42,345 nucleotides of DNA from Deltaproteobacteria bacterium (GCA_002685535.1 NYXK01000122.1:156400-198744), one strand, 5' to 3'. Shown: positions 23,157 to 34,486, numbered from the stretch's first letter. Translations and numbers: made by a program. The notes: a model not told the origin generated them from the letters alone.

Positions 23157-24617
23157 CTATAGCCCAATGATTGGTCTCGCGATGGAAAGGAATTCTTCAA
23201 TGTTTGCAAGGAAAAGTTCGGGCTGTTCCAATGCCGCAAAGTGTCCACCCTAGGCATGTCAGCATCCTAGAACTACCTAAGTATTCATGAGGTGATGGGA
23301 TAGAGCTCACCTTTTCATTTCTTTTATAATATACTAGATTGGGATAGGTCTGCTTGGCCCACGACTCTGGCAGTACAAGAATCTCCGAGGGGAATACGGA
23401 ATGGCCGAATGGCTTCTCCTTAGAAGTGGGCACAGGGGACAACAGACCATTCCGATTGCCGGAGGCGACAATGCCGCGGTAGGGATACAAGCTTCTTGGG
23501 AGAGAATCTGTGTACCAGTAGAAGGTCACCAGCGTGAGCATAGTGTCTAGAGACAGAGGGTACCGGCGATCGGGCCACTCAATTAGCTTCTCGCCAATCC
23601 TATGATGTAAACGTTAACGGGAGTACATAGCTAGTGCCATAGTGTGACCTGGGTCCCTTGGTTGGTGACTCCACATACCAGGCAAGCATAGCGAGAGGGT
23701 TTGATGAGAGCACCAAGCCAACGGTAGATGGTCGTTGGCCATGTTCGAAAATATAAGACGAGCCATTCGCAGCAAAGGCATTCATACGATCGATGTGCTC
23801 CTGCTCGACTTGTGTGATATTGGTCATGCGCAGGAGTTCTTCTGGGGAATCGGGACCGAGCAGGTTCACTGTCGTCGAATCGTCAGCCACCCGTAAAGGA
23901 TTTTACTTGGGGGCTCGGGGAATGTCAGATACCATGGAACGCCTTGACCTCTGGAGACAGGACCGACAGGAGGCGGGCTAGGGCACCGCCGACATCTCCA
24001 CCCTGGACGACATAACCTTTGCTGAAGCCAAGATCCAGCATGAGCTGGTTCATCATTTCCGCCGCGCTCAATAAAGTGAGTTCCACGTCTATCGGCCCCC
24101 CCGAGAGCCCAAAATGGGGCAGCGAAGGGACGATGACGTGGTAAGGGAAGGTTTCTGGCGTATACTTGTTCTTGAGAATGTCAAGCATGGGCAGGAATTC
24201 GAAGATAGATCCAGGCCAGCCATGCAAGAAGAGCAGTGGGAGGGCGTCTTTCCTTTTGGAGAAGAGAGCGGTGAAATGGATCGGAGTCGCCCCTAAAGCT
24301 TCATTTCCGACCATTGCCTTGAAGTTTGGAAAGGAGTTGATGCGCCTCTCTTGCTTAAGCCAGTCAAAGTTCACCCAAGCTTTCTTCGCTCCCGTGAGCC
24401 ATTCTCGAGTAATCCCCAACTGGCCATCGCGTTGAGTGGTGTACCACGCCTCCGGTCCAACTTTTGAAGCGGTAAGAAGTGATTTGAAGTCTCGGATCTG
24501 GCCATCGGTAACCCGGAGAGTGAACGGTCTCGCAGTGCTGTTTCCGTAGGGCAAAGAGCCGAATGCATTCCCAACTTGAAGAATAGCAAAACAGACCAGC
24601 CAGATATTATACCACAT
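23157..24617 (-). CDS. epoxide hydrolase (EHN / alpha-beta hydrolase)
   Basis: Four exons on the minus strand: 24617-23933, 23868-23679, 23599-23311, 23249-23157 (418 aa, all GT-AG, phases consistent). I chose the ATG at 24617 because it opens a signal-like segment (MWYNIWLVCFAILQVGNAFG); an ATG 14 codons upstream adds only a CSCSCS stretch from a GGAGCA microsatellite. The N-terminal EHN domain (about 30-110, PFTLRVTDGQIRDFKSLL) is followed by the hydrolase core: oxyanion motif HGWPGS, nucleophile Asp208 in QGGDVGG, a lid tyrosine in FYWYTDS, and catalytic His in GGHFAALEQPE. The usual GGDWG has Val in place of Trp. The family opens epoxides to diols via an ester intermediate. Extracellular or endomembrane location is inferred. 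Confidence 0.9.
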
Positions 24618-25656
24618 GGTCTTAGGAACGGAGCAGGAGCAGGAGCAGGAGCAATGCAACGATATGGTGTCGGGGTAGATTGAGGTTGCGGCACTGCTTG
24701 TCTGTCTGCTTTGGCCTTGTGCCTGCTTAAGTACTCACTGAATATCAACGTCATCGTGATTTCCAAGGCCTCGGTGGACCTAGACATAAAAAAATAGATG
24801 AGCTCTGTCGTTCGAAGCGACCTGATCTAGTGCTAGGTCACTAATCTAGCCTCGTAAACATGGGTTGTGTTTCGTCTGGCAGATCCTCCATTTCAAAGCA
24901 GTGAAATTGAACCTTAATTTGCTTGTAGCTCATCTCGGGCATGGCGCAATTCGAAAGACATTTCGTATTGCTAGATTGAAATTGGTTGTGGCATTTCGGA
25001 ACGGTGAAACAGGTGCTCCGAGCATTAATCTCAAGGCCAGCAGCACCCACGTTTAACCCTCAATCATACGGTACCGAGCGAAAATATTAGACGAGGAGTG
25101 CTGGAGCTTGATGTAGGACCTGCTGAGTTCAGGGTCATTTGGTGGAGATCTCTGCCAATCTTTCAAGCTCGAGCAGGCAGGAAGTTTCGCTTCCAATTCT
25201 CAGCTAGGATTTAATGTAACAATCGTGTAATGTTGATCAAGCATCCGTAAGAGAAAGTCTGCTCCCCTTCCAAGAGAAGCCGAGTAAGGGTGACCCATTG
25301 AATAATATTGGAGCTGTGGAGTCGAGTACTATAATGCACTGCTATCACTATGGGGAGAACCTTAATACACGGGAAGGTTATTAATCATCCCGTGTATTGG
25401 TAATTCGTGCTTCTGCTTGCCTATACTCGATGTGTTCTGCGTGCGATATACAGGACCGAAAATACATAAGGTTCTCGGGTTGCTCAAGTGAGCTTGGGCC
25501 CGGAAGGAGTGAATCGAGAGTCATTAGCCGCTGCGACCGACTTCGTTACAAAAACATAAAAAAATTGTGTTCTGCTACTACGAAGATAGTAGAGAAGTCG
25601 GATACTAGTCAAGTAAAACTGAGAATACCGAACAAAATCATTACATTGATGCTCGA
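24618..25656. other. intergenic
   Basis: Gap of about 1 kb between the epoxide hydrolase start and the rhamnosidase stop. It contains a GGAGCA microsatellite at 24632-24655 and the perfect inverted repeat at 25364-25398. No gene seen. Confidence 0.5.
25364..25398. repeat. 11-bp perfect inverted repeat, 13-nt loop
   Basis: AATACACGGGA at 25364-25374 is exactly complementary to TCCCGTGTATT at 25388-25398. It lies about 260 bp past the rhamnosidase stop codon. It could form an RNA hairpin in a 3' region or be the ends of a tiny element. Confidence 0.85.
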
Positions 25657-27865
25657 TTACACTTCATATCTCACTGTGAAAGAATGAGTTCCCCCACCCT
25701 CGACAGCCATACTCATATATCCATTATCCATCCTTCCATCCACAATCATTGAATCATAAAACACAGTCCCATTCTCAACCGGAATCGAGACAACCCCTTT
25801 TGTGCCTAATGGACCCGTAACACTCAAGAAAAAGCCCGTGGCATCACGAGTCCATCCAACATTGATCGGCCCCTTAGGAGTTGGCACTCTCCCCTTTGCC
25901 CACTTCACATCTCCTGGGAACGGCTTCACACTCCAAGTCGAGAACCCAGGCCCTGAAGGCATGACCCCGAGAATATAATTCGTCAACGCAGGAACAACAC
26001 CAGTTCCCCATCCGTGTGCCATGGACGTGAATCCATCTTCATAAGGCGTTCCATCCGGTCCAATACCTTCCCAAGTCGTGATCCCTGGATCATGTGTTGA
26101 CATCCATCCGTAAAGTCGTCTGATCTCCTCCAGAGCACTATCTGCAAGTCCCGTCTTGAACCGAGCCTCGATCTCGAAGTATGAGATGAAAGCATAGACT
26201 CGTTGAGAAAATGGACCAATGACATCGTTGTCGTAGAAGGAATTTCCGTATGGCCGAGCATTGTTGATTGACAGGTAGGAAAGAATGGACTTCGCTCGTG
26301 TCGAATTTGCCACTCCACTCACGATGCTCAGACTGTTACCATCCTGAGCATGAGTTTGACACGGTACATCGCCACATATGCCATCGTAGAAAGCTCCAGC
26401 TGAGGTATCAAACAAGCTGTCCATTGCTGCCGAGACGTTTCGAGCACGTGCACTCCATCGAGATGCATCACTCTCATGGCCGAGATATCTGGCCATGGAT
26501 GCGGCATTGTCTAGTGCGATGACATACAAAGCATTATAGTAGGTGACTGGACCGTTTCGAGGAAGAAACGCGTAGTCTCCATAGCCTCCAGTCACACCAA
26601 GTCGTTTGTCCAGAAGACCGGTCGAGGAATCAGTTGTAGAGGGGTAAAATGTATCCAGGACTTTGACAAGATTCGGGTAGTACTTGGTAATGTAATCGAC
26701 ATCTCCCGTATACATGAAGAGATCATAGCTGCATGCTACCCACCATAGAGGGTAGTCGTACAGAGGAAGAGTGTAGTTGTTGCTGGACAGATTAGTAAAG
26801 TCCCGACGCCGATCATGTGACTTACATCGAGGCCGGAGGAAGCCAGCCATCATCTCTCTGGTGATCTGCAATGTCTGCCAGAACATTCTTGGTCGCAATC
26901 GAAGTGTCGTGGCTGACATATGAAGTTCTTGAGGCAACGGCAAGATCTCCGACATAAGGATCTCGATCTCTCTTTGCTCCATCGTGAAGAACAAGCTTTC
27001 CAACCAGCGTCGGACTTCCTGCTCTCCTTGGATCGGTGTCACTGAGTCGGAATGTGTCGGTGCACATATCGTTGGTGTAGACTCCGTCATACCACCACTG
27101 ATTGAGCTGGTCATCAGAGCTCTCGAAGTACCCTGTGAAGGTATCCGCAGTTCCAAGAAAGCCAGTGAAGTTGAGACTCATGGAATTGATTGAGACCTGA
27201 CCATACGATGAGGTGTATGGAGCATCCCACGGGAGACTGTCCAGATAGATTTTGACATATCTGAACCCATGCAAGCCATCATTGCAGACCTTATTCTGGA
27301 ATTCACAGCCGCGTTCGGCAGTCCACGTGTATGGATTATGCCGAACAGCAATTTGATCAGATCCTGGGGTGATTGTTTCTCCCTCCCTTGTCAGCTTCGA
27401 AGTTGCCAAAGTGGGGTAACTCACATTGTTTGAACGAGAGAAGTCACTCAGATCGCTGAGAAATTGGAGAGTCTCCGAAAATGCCAATCGAATTCCGGGA
27501 AGACCACGAGTCGTATTGTAGGCTCCTCCGAATTTGATAGAAAGAAGGCCAGCGATGTTTTGACCGAAATCAACAACAATGGCTGGTGGGGTGTCGTACG
27601 GATCAGCATATGCCCATGTCGTGTTTAGTGCCGTTCCGTTCCTGGTCAAGATCGTTGATCCTCTCCCTGTGAGTAGTCCTTCTGGATTGGTGACATTCCC
27701 TCGTGTATATTCCCCGAGCACGCGGACAGGTCGTACCGTGCTGATTGGGGGAGATCGTATGTACTTCTGCCAATCCTCTCGCGCGTTCAATTGGTCCTGC
27801 CATGCATAGTCGGCAAGGATGGGTGTTATGAACAAAAGGATTGAGATACGTATCCTGAGTAGCAT
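25657..27865 (-). CDS. secreted alpha-L-rhamnosidase (GH78)
   Basis: Two exons, 27865-26826 and 26782-25657 (721 aa). The single intron (43 nt) has GTAAGT, a TACTAAT branch point and CCAG, and restores PPASINNYTLPLYDYPLWW across the join. The ATG at 27865 opens a signal peptide (MLLRIRISILLFITPILA); an ATG 19 codons further upstream is possible but would bury it. Family marks are YVKIYLDS of the beta-sandwich and DGAKRDRDPYVGD (about 295-307), holding the general-acid region of GH78. A second Glu-bearing segment is TTWEGIGPDGTPYEDGFTSM, followed by a C-terminal beta-sandwich (KWAKGRVPTPKGPINVGW). Many N-glycosylation sequons support secretion. It should release terminal L-rhamnose from plant glycosides or pectin. 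Confidence 0.93.
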
Positions 27866-29196
27866 TGTCGCGACATGGAGATATGGTCTTGTTGAATTGA
27901 TATCGCGACTGATGTCGTTCATATATACTTTGTCTCAGGTCAAGATACAGCGGCAGTTGCGGGTCGCGCACAGAGCCTTGTGGATAGATGGTTCCAGGGA
28001 ATTTTAGGATTGGTTAGCAGGCGAGAACAGTGGGCTCCAAGGAATAGCGGTAGCCTAAACTCAATCTCGGCATCACGATAACCTCGCGCATGACCCCTAA
28101 ACAAACTGTCTGTATGCACTAGGAGGATCTCCGCAATCTGAAATGATCAGGTTGAAGTGTTGGCATATAGGAAACCCCCTCATATGAACCTCATTTTGGC
28201 GGGGTATGATCACAATCTCCGGTCTTGGGACCGAGGTGTGATTTTGACTGCCGGCTTTCAGGATCTATTTGAGGCTTCATGCTACGTTCCATTGATTTCT
28301 AGATTCGCTTCGAAGGAGACATTTTTCGAGCTCCCTTTCTTAGGGAGTCTTTGGTCTGGACGCCCCTTTAATTGTGCATACACCTGCGCTTGTACTTGTT
28401 TGATATCACGAACCATGTACTTGAGGAAGTAGGACCGAGTCATTCTGGCGTTAGTGCTGCAGCCGAAGCCCTGCAATTGATCCTGAAAAGGGGATTGTCT
28501 GCGGCCACCTGCCAAAAGCGCTGAAGCGCGATGAGCAAAGATCTGATCATGGAAAGGTAGTCTTGATCGTGTATGCAAGTTTCTGTGAAAGATATTGGGA
28601 TATTTTCCCTCAATCATATCTCGTGCTCTGGGCTTCAGCGGCTGATGTTTGCCAGGGTTCGGCTAACGGAACTCGGGCCATGTTTATCCCTCATCAACTG
28701 GCCAGAAAATCGTAGAGTCCCTGAAGCTAGACAGGCCTGATCGAAGATGTTAGAAAGTATTTTTGAAAGTTCAGGGAAAGGACTGAGAAGGTCTACTGCT
28801 TTGTTTGCCTCAATTACAGCTTCTGGAGCCAGAGATGTGGCCAGTGTTTAGAGAGCTGCGGGGTTAAACCCGTGACTTTGAATGTAAAGTCCCGATTGAA
28901 TCCGTACTATCATCCCTTTCATGGACCGCTTTAAGTACATTCCTCGGTTTACCTCGATAATCGTCAAATATCTCCATCTCAGAATTGCCATTCTTCTGGG
29001 CATATACGTCACTGAGGCTGCTAACCAACAACATAGCCCAGCCAAGCCGCCACTGCCTCAACGCCCCACCAACGAGGCTTCAGCCTGAGCACTGCGCCGC
29101 AAACTTCAAAGATATATTCGACACTACTCCCTCGCCGAATTGTTTGAACTTCATATTATTTGCTTCACATCCCGTGTACCAAGCAGTACAGTCACA
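27866..29196. other. intergenic, no gene seen
   Basis: About 1.3 kb between divergently transcribed genes. A 111-codon minus frame at 28282-28617 has no recognisable domain and is left out. Confidence 0.5.
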
Positions 29197-30351
29197 ATGA
29201 CTTCCATCCATCAACGGCTACAGTCAGCCTCGGCGCAGAACACCAGCCTTCTCAACACTATCTCCGAGACAGAATATTCCGTCTCTGCATTCCAGCAGTC
29301 GAACCAGTACATTGCTTCTCTGAAGAAGGATATCGCTGCGCAGGAGAAGAAGCTGGGAGAATTAAACCGCCATGTCGATCGCGAGTATGCCGACCACAAG
29401 AAATATCGTGACTCTCACATGAAAAGGCTGGCTTTTAAGCTTGGCGGAAAGAAGGAGAAATTCCAAGCCGATGCATCAAGGGAAGAACAGGAATGGTTGG
29501 ATGCAGTTGGTGAGTCAAATTCGAACTTAAAGGTACTCAGCTAATCCGTCCTAGCATCTCAACTGAAGACAAAGCAAGGTCTTGAGCACTTGAATAAAGA
29601 CCTTGCAGAAGCCACCAGGACGAATTCGGAGTTTAGTGGAGTAGTAGATGTTCATAACAACGCCAAGAAAGAACTGGATGCTCTGTACAAATCAATCTTC
29701 GATGGCCCAACTCCGGATATCCCAGAAGAAGATCAGAAAGAACACGCAGTTGGACAAGCGGAGCAGAATTACAATACGGTGTCTCTTCAGCTCAGCACCG
29801 AGAAGCAAGCCCGTGACATTCTGACGGATGCCGAGAAATTCCTGAAAGCCGCAATCAACGACATCCTAGATGCAGAGAACCATGCTTCTATGGATTTGTA
29901 CGGATTCGGCGGCACGTGGGCTGAAATGGCTGAGCACAGCGCACTGATAAAATGCCAGCAGAATGTCTCTCAAGTGGAGCAGCTGATCACCCAGGCCCAG
30001 CGTGTCCAGCCTGCGGTGCAGAAGATTGGAGACATCCGGATTCCTCAGATGGATATCATGAGTAACGTGGTATTCGACAATGTCTTTTCAGACTACGACA
30101 TGCGGAAGAGAATTCAGGCAGCGCTCAAGCAATTGCAGGCGGCGAGGACTGGTCTGCAGAGAGAACTGGGGGCTTCAGATCGCAGAAGGGACGACATCCA
30201 GGAGGGATTGAACGGTCTGAAGGCAATACTTGATCAGAAGAGGGGAGAGCTGCAGGATTGTCGAAAGCGGGCTTTTGAAGGTGTTGCGGGCTTGCCAGAA
30301 TATTCTGAGCAGCCACCAAGCTATTCTCCAAGTGCTGGGAATAACAATTAG
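29197..30351 (+). CDS. coiled-coil protein with C-terminal PPxY motif
   Basis: Two exons, 29197-29509 and 29555-30351, with a 45-nt GT-AG intron (369 aa). The sequence is mostly long charged helices (YIASLKKDIAAQEKKLGELN; then QLSTEKQARDILTDAEKFL; then RIQAALKQLQAARTGLQREL), so a coiled-coil fold is likely. There is no signal peptide or membrane segment; it should be cytoplasmic. A basic patch, RLAFKLGGKKEKF, sits near residues 79-91. The C-terminus is disordered and carries PEYSEQPPSYSPS, with PPSY at 358-361 fitting the PPxY ligand of NEDD4/Rsp5 WW domains. I know similar uncharacterised coiled-coil proteins in ascomycetes but no function. Ubiquitin-ligase binding is inference from the motif only. 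Confidence 0.82.
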
Positions 30352-31234
30352 CGTAGAGAGACTAATGTCGGGGAGCTGGTAAGATTAATTTTGGTCTTGA
30401 CAAGGGCAGTTTAATTTTCGTCCCAGACTAATTTGCAGGGCCCAGTATTCCACTTTCAAATGGGTCAGATGATATTCGCGAGTATCTTTAATCCTTATCT
30501 CGATCCTTTGGCTCGATCTTTTTATTGATACCGAGCACAGCACTCTCCTAAATCTATATCGCAGCGTTTGTCATACGTCTTCAAGTTCAAGCTGAGAGAA
30601 ATTCACAGTGCACTAAATGCCATTCATTCTCTAACCTCACCACTTGCGAGAGCTACATGAATCTTGGGACTTTAGATACATCTGAATCTGGGTAGTTTAT
30701 CATCGCCGGCAAGGAGGGGCCACGAAATTCAGTATCTCGTCAAGGATCCGCTGTGATCTCCCTTTCACTACCAAGTATAGCGATAACGGCGCAGGTATTT
30801 CTAGCCTACAACCCCCTTCTGGGCTCATTTTTCCTCCGGTATCATTAGTGCGGCTGACCTGTATTCTTTAGTGTCCCCAATATCACAATCTGTTTCCTTG
30901 CATATATTGATTGTAAGCCAGCTCAAGGCCTGGACTCCAGCTTGTTGGGTTTCTAGAGTGCAGGCTCCTCAACCCTGCCACTGAGTCTGCCTTGGCGAGG
31001 AGCAGCACGAGCTTATACGAGCTGTCATTCGCGGAAAAGCTTATTTCATTCAATCTCCACTTATCTTTGTCGCCGGGGTCTGGCTCGCGGTCAACACAGC
31101 TGGACTCGACTAAGACAATCCTATGATCACTTCAGACTTGTTCAGAACTCAGAACTCGACAGTCCAAAGTGTCGATGCACGATGGATTTGATTCAGTATT
31201 CGTATATCTTCATTCTTTAATCTTCATTCCTTTT
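30352..31234. other. intergenic, no gene seen
   Basis: About 880 bp between convergent genes. Nothing recognised. Confidence 0.55.
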
Positions 31235-31867
31235 CTAGCGCAATGATGGCTTGATCCCACCCAACTGCCATTGACTCTCTACCTTGACATACATATGTTC
31301 TACCACAGTACATCTCTCGATATCCACGGCTGCGGCACCGCTCTCGGTGTCAGCACTGCGCGATGATCTTGATCGCATTTGATGAACTCCCTGGATCTGA
31401 TTCTCTGAAATCTTCCTCCACCTGGAGGCTCCAATCAAGTGTTGCGTGCGCATGAGCTTGTCGCCGAACATCTGAGGTCCACTAACCATCCCGATGAATT
31501 CATCACGAGGCATTGCTTCCCACGTTTTCCCGCCGAGTTTGCTATAGTCGATCTGGTAGAGAATTAGATTTGGAATTTTCTGGAAATGATGGAACGTGCT
31601 TTGAGATTCGGCGCGAGAATGGCTCGAAGCCTTTCCCAGTCCTGGATGGTGATTGTTAGTTTCCAGATCCAGGGACGAGTTTGTTGTTCACCCGACCTTA
31701 GTATCATAGCTATCAGCCCATTCGAAGACAATTTCAGAGAGCGTGATATAATCTTTATACAGGGATCAGTCTCAAAACACCACTTGGCCAGGCTTGGCGC
31801 CTCGACGATTTCTTTTACAGTTTGGGTCATTGAACGTACCGTCAAAGCCAATCTTTTCTATTGCCAT
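31235..31867 (-). CDS. scytalone dehydratase-like protein (SnoaL/NTF2 fold)
   Basis: Four small exons on the minus strand: 31867-31840, 31752-31697, 31641-31600, 31552-31235 (147 aa). The joined protein reads FDDYITLSEIVFEWADSYD, TKDWERLRAILAPNLKIDYS, WEAMPRDEFIGMVS, then RTQHLIGASRW and GGIKPSLR. This aligns nearly without gaps to fungal scytalone dehydratase, which removes water from scytalone or vermelone in DHN-melanin synthesis. Residues equivalent to Tyr30, Asp31, Tyr50 and His85 of the Magnaporthe enzyme are kept (Tyr25, Asp26, Tyr45, His80). The equivalent of catalytic His110 is Ser105 and of Asn131 is Val126, and the protein stops where a conserved Trp (KPxxRW) would be. Intron 3 needs a GC donor (GCACGT). 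Probably a diverged paralogue with another substrate, or a decaying gene. It shares a 380-bp promoter with the FAD monooxygenase. Confidence 0.8.
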
Positions 31868-31963
31868 TTTGAGCTGTCGTGCGTCGGGCTTTCGGTAGAG
31901 GGAAAATGATGCAACTACTGCTCGACTCCGACGATAATCAATATCCTTTGGTTGGGATAAATT

Positions 31964-31981
31964 GTCTCTGTACACAGAGAC
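31964..31981. promoter_or_regulatory. 18-bp inverted repeat GTCTCTGT-AC-ACAGAGAC
   Basis: Perfect 8-bp arms around a 2-bp spacer, sited in the bidirectional promoter. The size and symmetry fit a dimeric regulator site; no named factor is recognised. Confidence 0.5.
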
Positions 31982-32044
31982 CTACGATATACGTTGACTC
32001 CGGAACTTCCAGTGCTCCCGCACTAGCCCCTGTCCCACTTGACC

Positions 32045-32055
32045 CGGATATGCCG
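32045..32055. promoter_or_regulatory. CGG-N5-CCG palindrome
   Basis: CGGATATGCCG in the shared promoter of the dehydratase-like and monooxygenase genes. Inverted CGG triplets are the classic Zn2Cys6 dimer target; the spacing of 5 recurs through this gene block. Confidence 0.5.
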
Positions 32056-32247
32056 CACCACTTGGAGATGTTTGGGTGGAAGCGATATTCAGTGCATCAT
32101 TGGTTGACACTTACCTGCCGATCTCACTGGGACATAAATGTTCTCATGTCCACGACTACTAACACACTGCATTCCGTCCCTGGCACATTTCGCTGATTTT
32201 TATCCCATTCTATACCAAGTCACCTGATTAGCCCACCAACCTTCACC

Positions 32248-33931
32248 ATGGCTGCGCTTCCAGCTCCTTTCAAAGTCATCATAATCGGCTCGGGACTTGC
32301 TGGTAGCCTTCTGGCTAATGGTCTGCTCCGAGAGGGCATCGATGTCCAAGTTTACGAACGAAACGACATCAACACCAAGAGAGAAGGGTTTCAGATTCGG
32401 TTGACTGCCCCCGCGCTAGCTGGAATGCGAGCGTGTTTGTCACCAGAACATCACTCTTCAATTATCAAAAAGTTTGGCCCTGCAAGTGGATTGAAGGCCG
32501 AGGCTCCAAGAGTCATTCACAAAGATTGGACGTTGTTGGTCGACCTGAGCAAGTTTACAGTCTATGGGAAAAGTGCCCCAATCAATCGAGGAGTACTACG
32601 AAGCGCCTTGGCCGATCCAATCTATGATGCTGGAAAACTTCACTATAGCAGGAAATTCGAGAGATATGAGATTGTCGCTGACGGAACCTCGGAGGAAAGA
32701 GTTCGTGTTTTTTTCGGGGATGGAACGAGTGACGAATGCGACATCCTGATTGGCGCAGACGGGAGCTATTCAAAGGCAAGACCACGCAGAATCACTTTTC
32801 AGTGGCTTCTGATAACAGATTCCAATGTTTATTACGACTTTGCTGATCAATACAGGTTAACGAGCAAATTGGGCTGGATTCGATAAGACCCATCAAGAAG
32901 CATCTCGCGCTTGCTGCCAAGTGCGAACTACCCACGGAACGTTTTCTCAAGATGTCCAAGGAGCTTTTCGGCGGCCCAGTGATGACATGGGCCGATAACA
33001 TGTCGTACTTTTTCGGCGGTGAGTTTCGACAAGACCGTACAATCGAGGTTTAAGCTGACTTGATCAAGTTTACTTGCCCAAGAAGTACGATACTGATGGG
33101 AACTGTATGGAAGTAACCAAGAATGTTTCGTACGATGAGCATCTCTCGTCATGTATGGTTGGCTTGAATGTAGCCAAGGAGAAGGCCCCAGCCGATTTAG
33201 CCCAGAGAAGCTTGGATGAGCAGTGGGACTTCTTCGCAGACTCCATCAAGCATTGGTCCCCACACCAGTAAGTTTGACCTGCTATCGCAGAGAATCAAGA
33301 AGTTTGCTCATTAATTTTAGTCGGGAAGTCGTGGAAATGGTGCGGGGGGCTCCTCTCCATATATACGTTCCCCGTGTAGCCTCGAGACCTGCTAAAAACT
33401 GGCGCAAATCTGTGGCGACCAGCTCGGGAGATGTGAACAAGGGACATCCACGCGTTTGGCTCATTGGTGATGCAATCCATGCCATGCTGCCTCCTCGGTA
33501 CGTCTCAATAAAAATTGAATGATGCAGAAAACTTACACATCGAAGTGGTATGGGCGGAAATCAGGCTATGTATGATTCTGGAGTGGTCATGGCAAAGATG
33601 GCACACCTTGCACAAGTAGCTAGGTCGACAAAGCGCGTGCTTCGTAAAGAGATCGAAAAGGCTGTCATAGAATACGAAGAAGAGATGATTCCAAGGGCAT
33701 TCGAATGGGTGAAGAAAAGCGGTGGTGACGATTTCGTCGTAAGTGAGCTGTCTCCAGACCTTGAAATTCTATGCTGAATGACCGATGCAGCCTCTCGACA
33801 CGAGTAAATTTTCTGGCAGGGTCTTCTTCTTTGGGGTGGCGCAGGTATTGAGAGTGTCTTGCACTTTGCAGTGGATAGGGCAGATCTTCTCCAGCAAGCC
33901 GCCAGTTGACGAGACTCCAGAGTTCAATTAG
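32248..33931 (+). CDS. FAD-dependent monooxygenase
   Basis: Six exons: 32248-32775, 32856-33018, 33069-33267, 33321-33497, 33546-33738, 33791-33931 (466 aa). Intron 1 is GC-AG (AAG|GCAAGA ... ACAG), required to keep GADGSYSKVNEQIGL in frame; the rest are GT-AG. The flavin motifs are complete: GSGLAG (14-19, dinucleotide fold) followed by VQVYER, ILIGADGS (DG motif, about 171) and RVWLIGDAIHAMLPPRGMGG (GD motif, about 346). This fits group A aromatic hydroxylases related to salicylate hydroxylase, which use NAD(P)H and O2. No signal peptide or membrane anchor is seen in this model, so cytosolic. Together with the adjacent dehydratase-like, GST, MFS and regulator genes it suggests modification or clearance of an aromatic compound. 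The substrate is unknown. Confidence 0.9.
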
Positions 33932-34402
33932 TGGTGGAGGGGCTTACTTGATTCTGATTAGTATGTTGACAGGGCGCAGCTTTTTCTTATGAGTTGATGT
34001 TTAGCTCGCGATATGAGGAGACTCAGACTGTTTTTTACATTGTAGATAGCAAGTGGTGGATTAATATGGTCCAAAGACTTCACATTTGACCTTGATCGTG
34101 CATAGGACCATCGTACGAATGATGTGAAACTTGAAATATCTATGATGCTTTTTACACCTATTTTCCTCGTTTATACTTCCCAACTCAAATGGCTTTTGGT
34201 GAAATATCTAGTTGTTGTGCAGTATAACACAGTCCAAGCATAACAAGTCCCAGCTCTTGTTACAGGACGATTAGCTCGCCCTGGGATCACCTCATGACGT
34301 TTGTCCACTCACTTTGGCCATGAATTAAATGTGCCCATTTAACGACAACAGCAGCTGCATGGGCAGATGTGTGCCGCGCACCTATGTAACAGAAGGACGC
34401 TC

Positions 34403-34413
34403 CGGCTGAGCCG
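34403..34413. promoter_or_regulatory. CGG-N5-CCG palindrome
   Basis: CGGCTGAGCCG, extended by one base on each side to CCGG...CCGG symmetry. It is upstream of the GST gene. Confidence 0.45.
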
Positions 34414-34486
34414 GTCACACTGCAAGCATCATTCTGCTTCGTCCGGAAGCGACGTGTCTAGCACATTAGGATCGTCCGTAGAGCAT

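Larger units (their letters stand above)
31868..32247. promoter_or_regulatory. bidirectional promoter between dehydratase-like gene and FAD monooxygenase
   Basis: The two ATGs are 380 bp apart and point away from each other. The gap contains an 18-bp inverted repeat at 31964-31981, an imperfect CGGAACTTCCA at 32001-32011 and a perfect CGG-ATATG-CCG at 32045-32055. The last lies about 180-190 bp from both start codons. Confidence 0.6.

Noticed and set aside
24618..24659. Upstream ATG giving an MHCSCSCSCS extension to the epoxide hydrolase
   Set aside because: It comes from a GGAGCA microsatellite and would mask the signal-like N-terminus.
28282..28617. 111-codon minus frame between rhamnosidase and coiled-coil gene
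   Set aside because: Composition is not protein-like and there is no context support.
31868..31975. Extended N-terminus of the dehydratase-like protein starting MYRDNLSQPKD
   Set aside because: Known scytalone dehydratases start only about 10-15 residues before the DYLxL motif, and the upstream part has no similarity.
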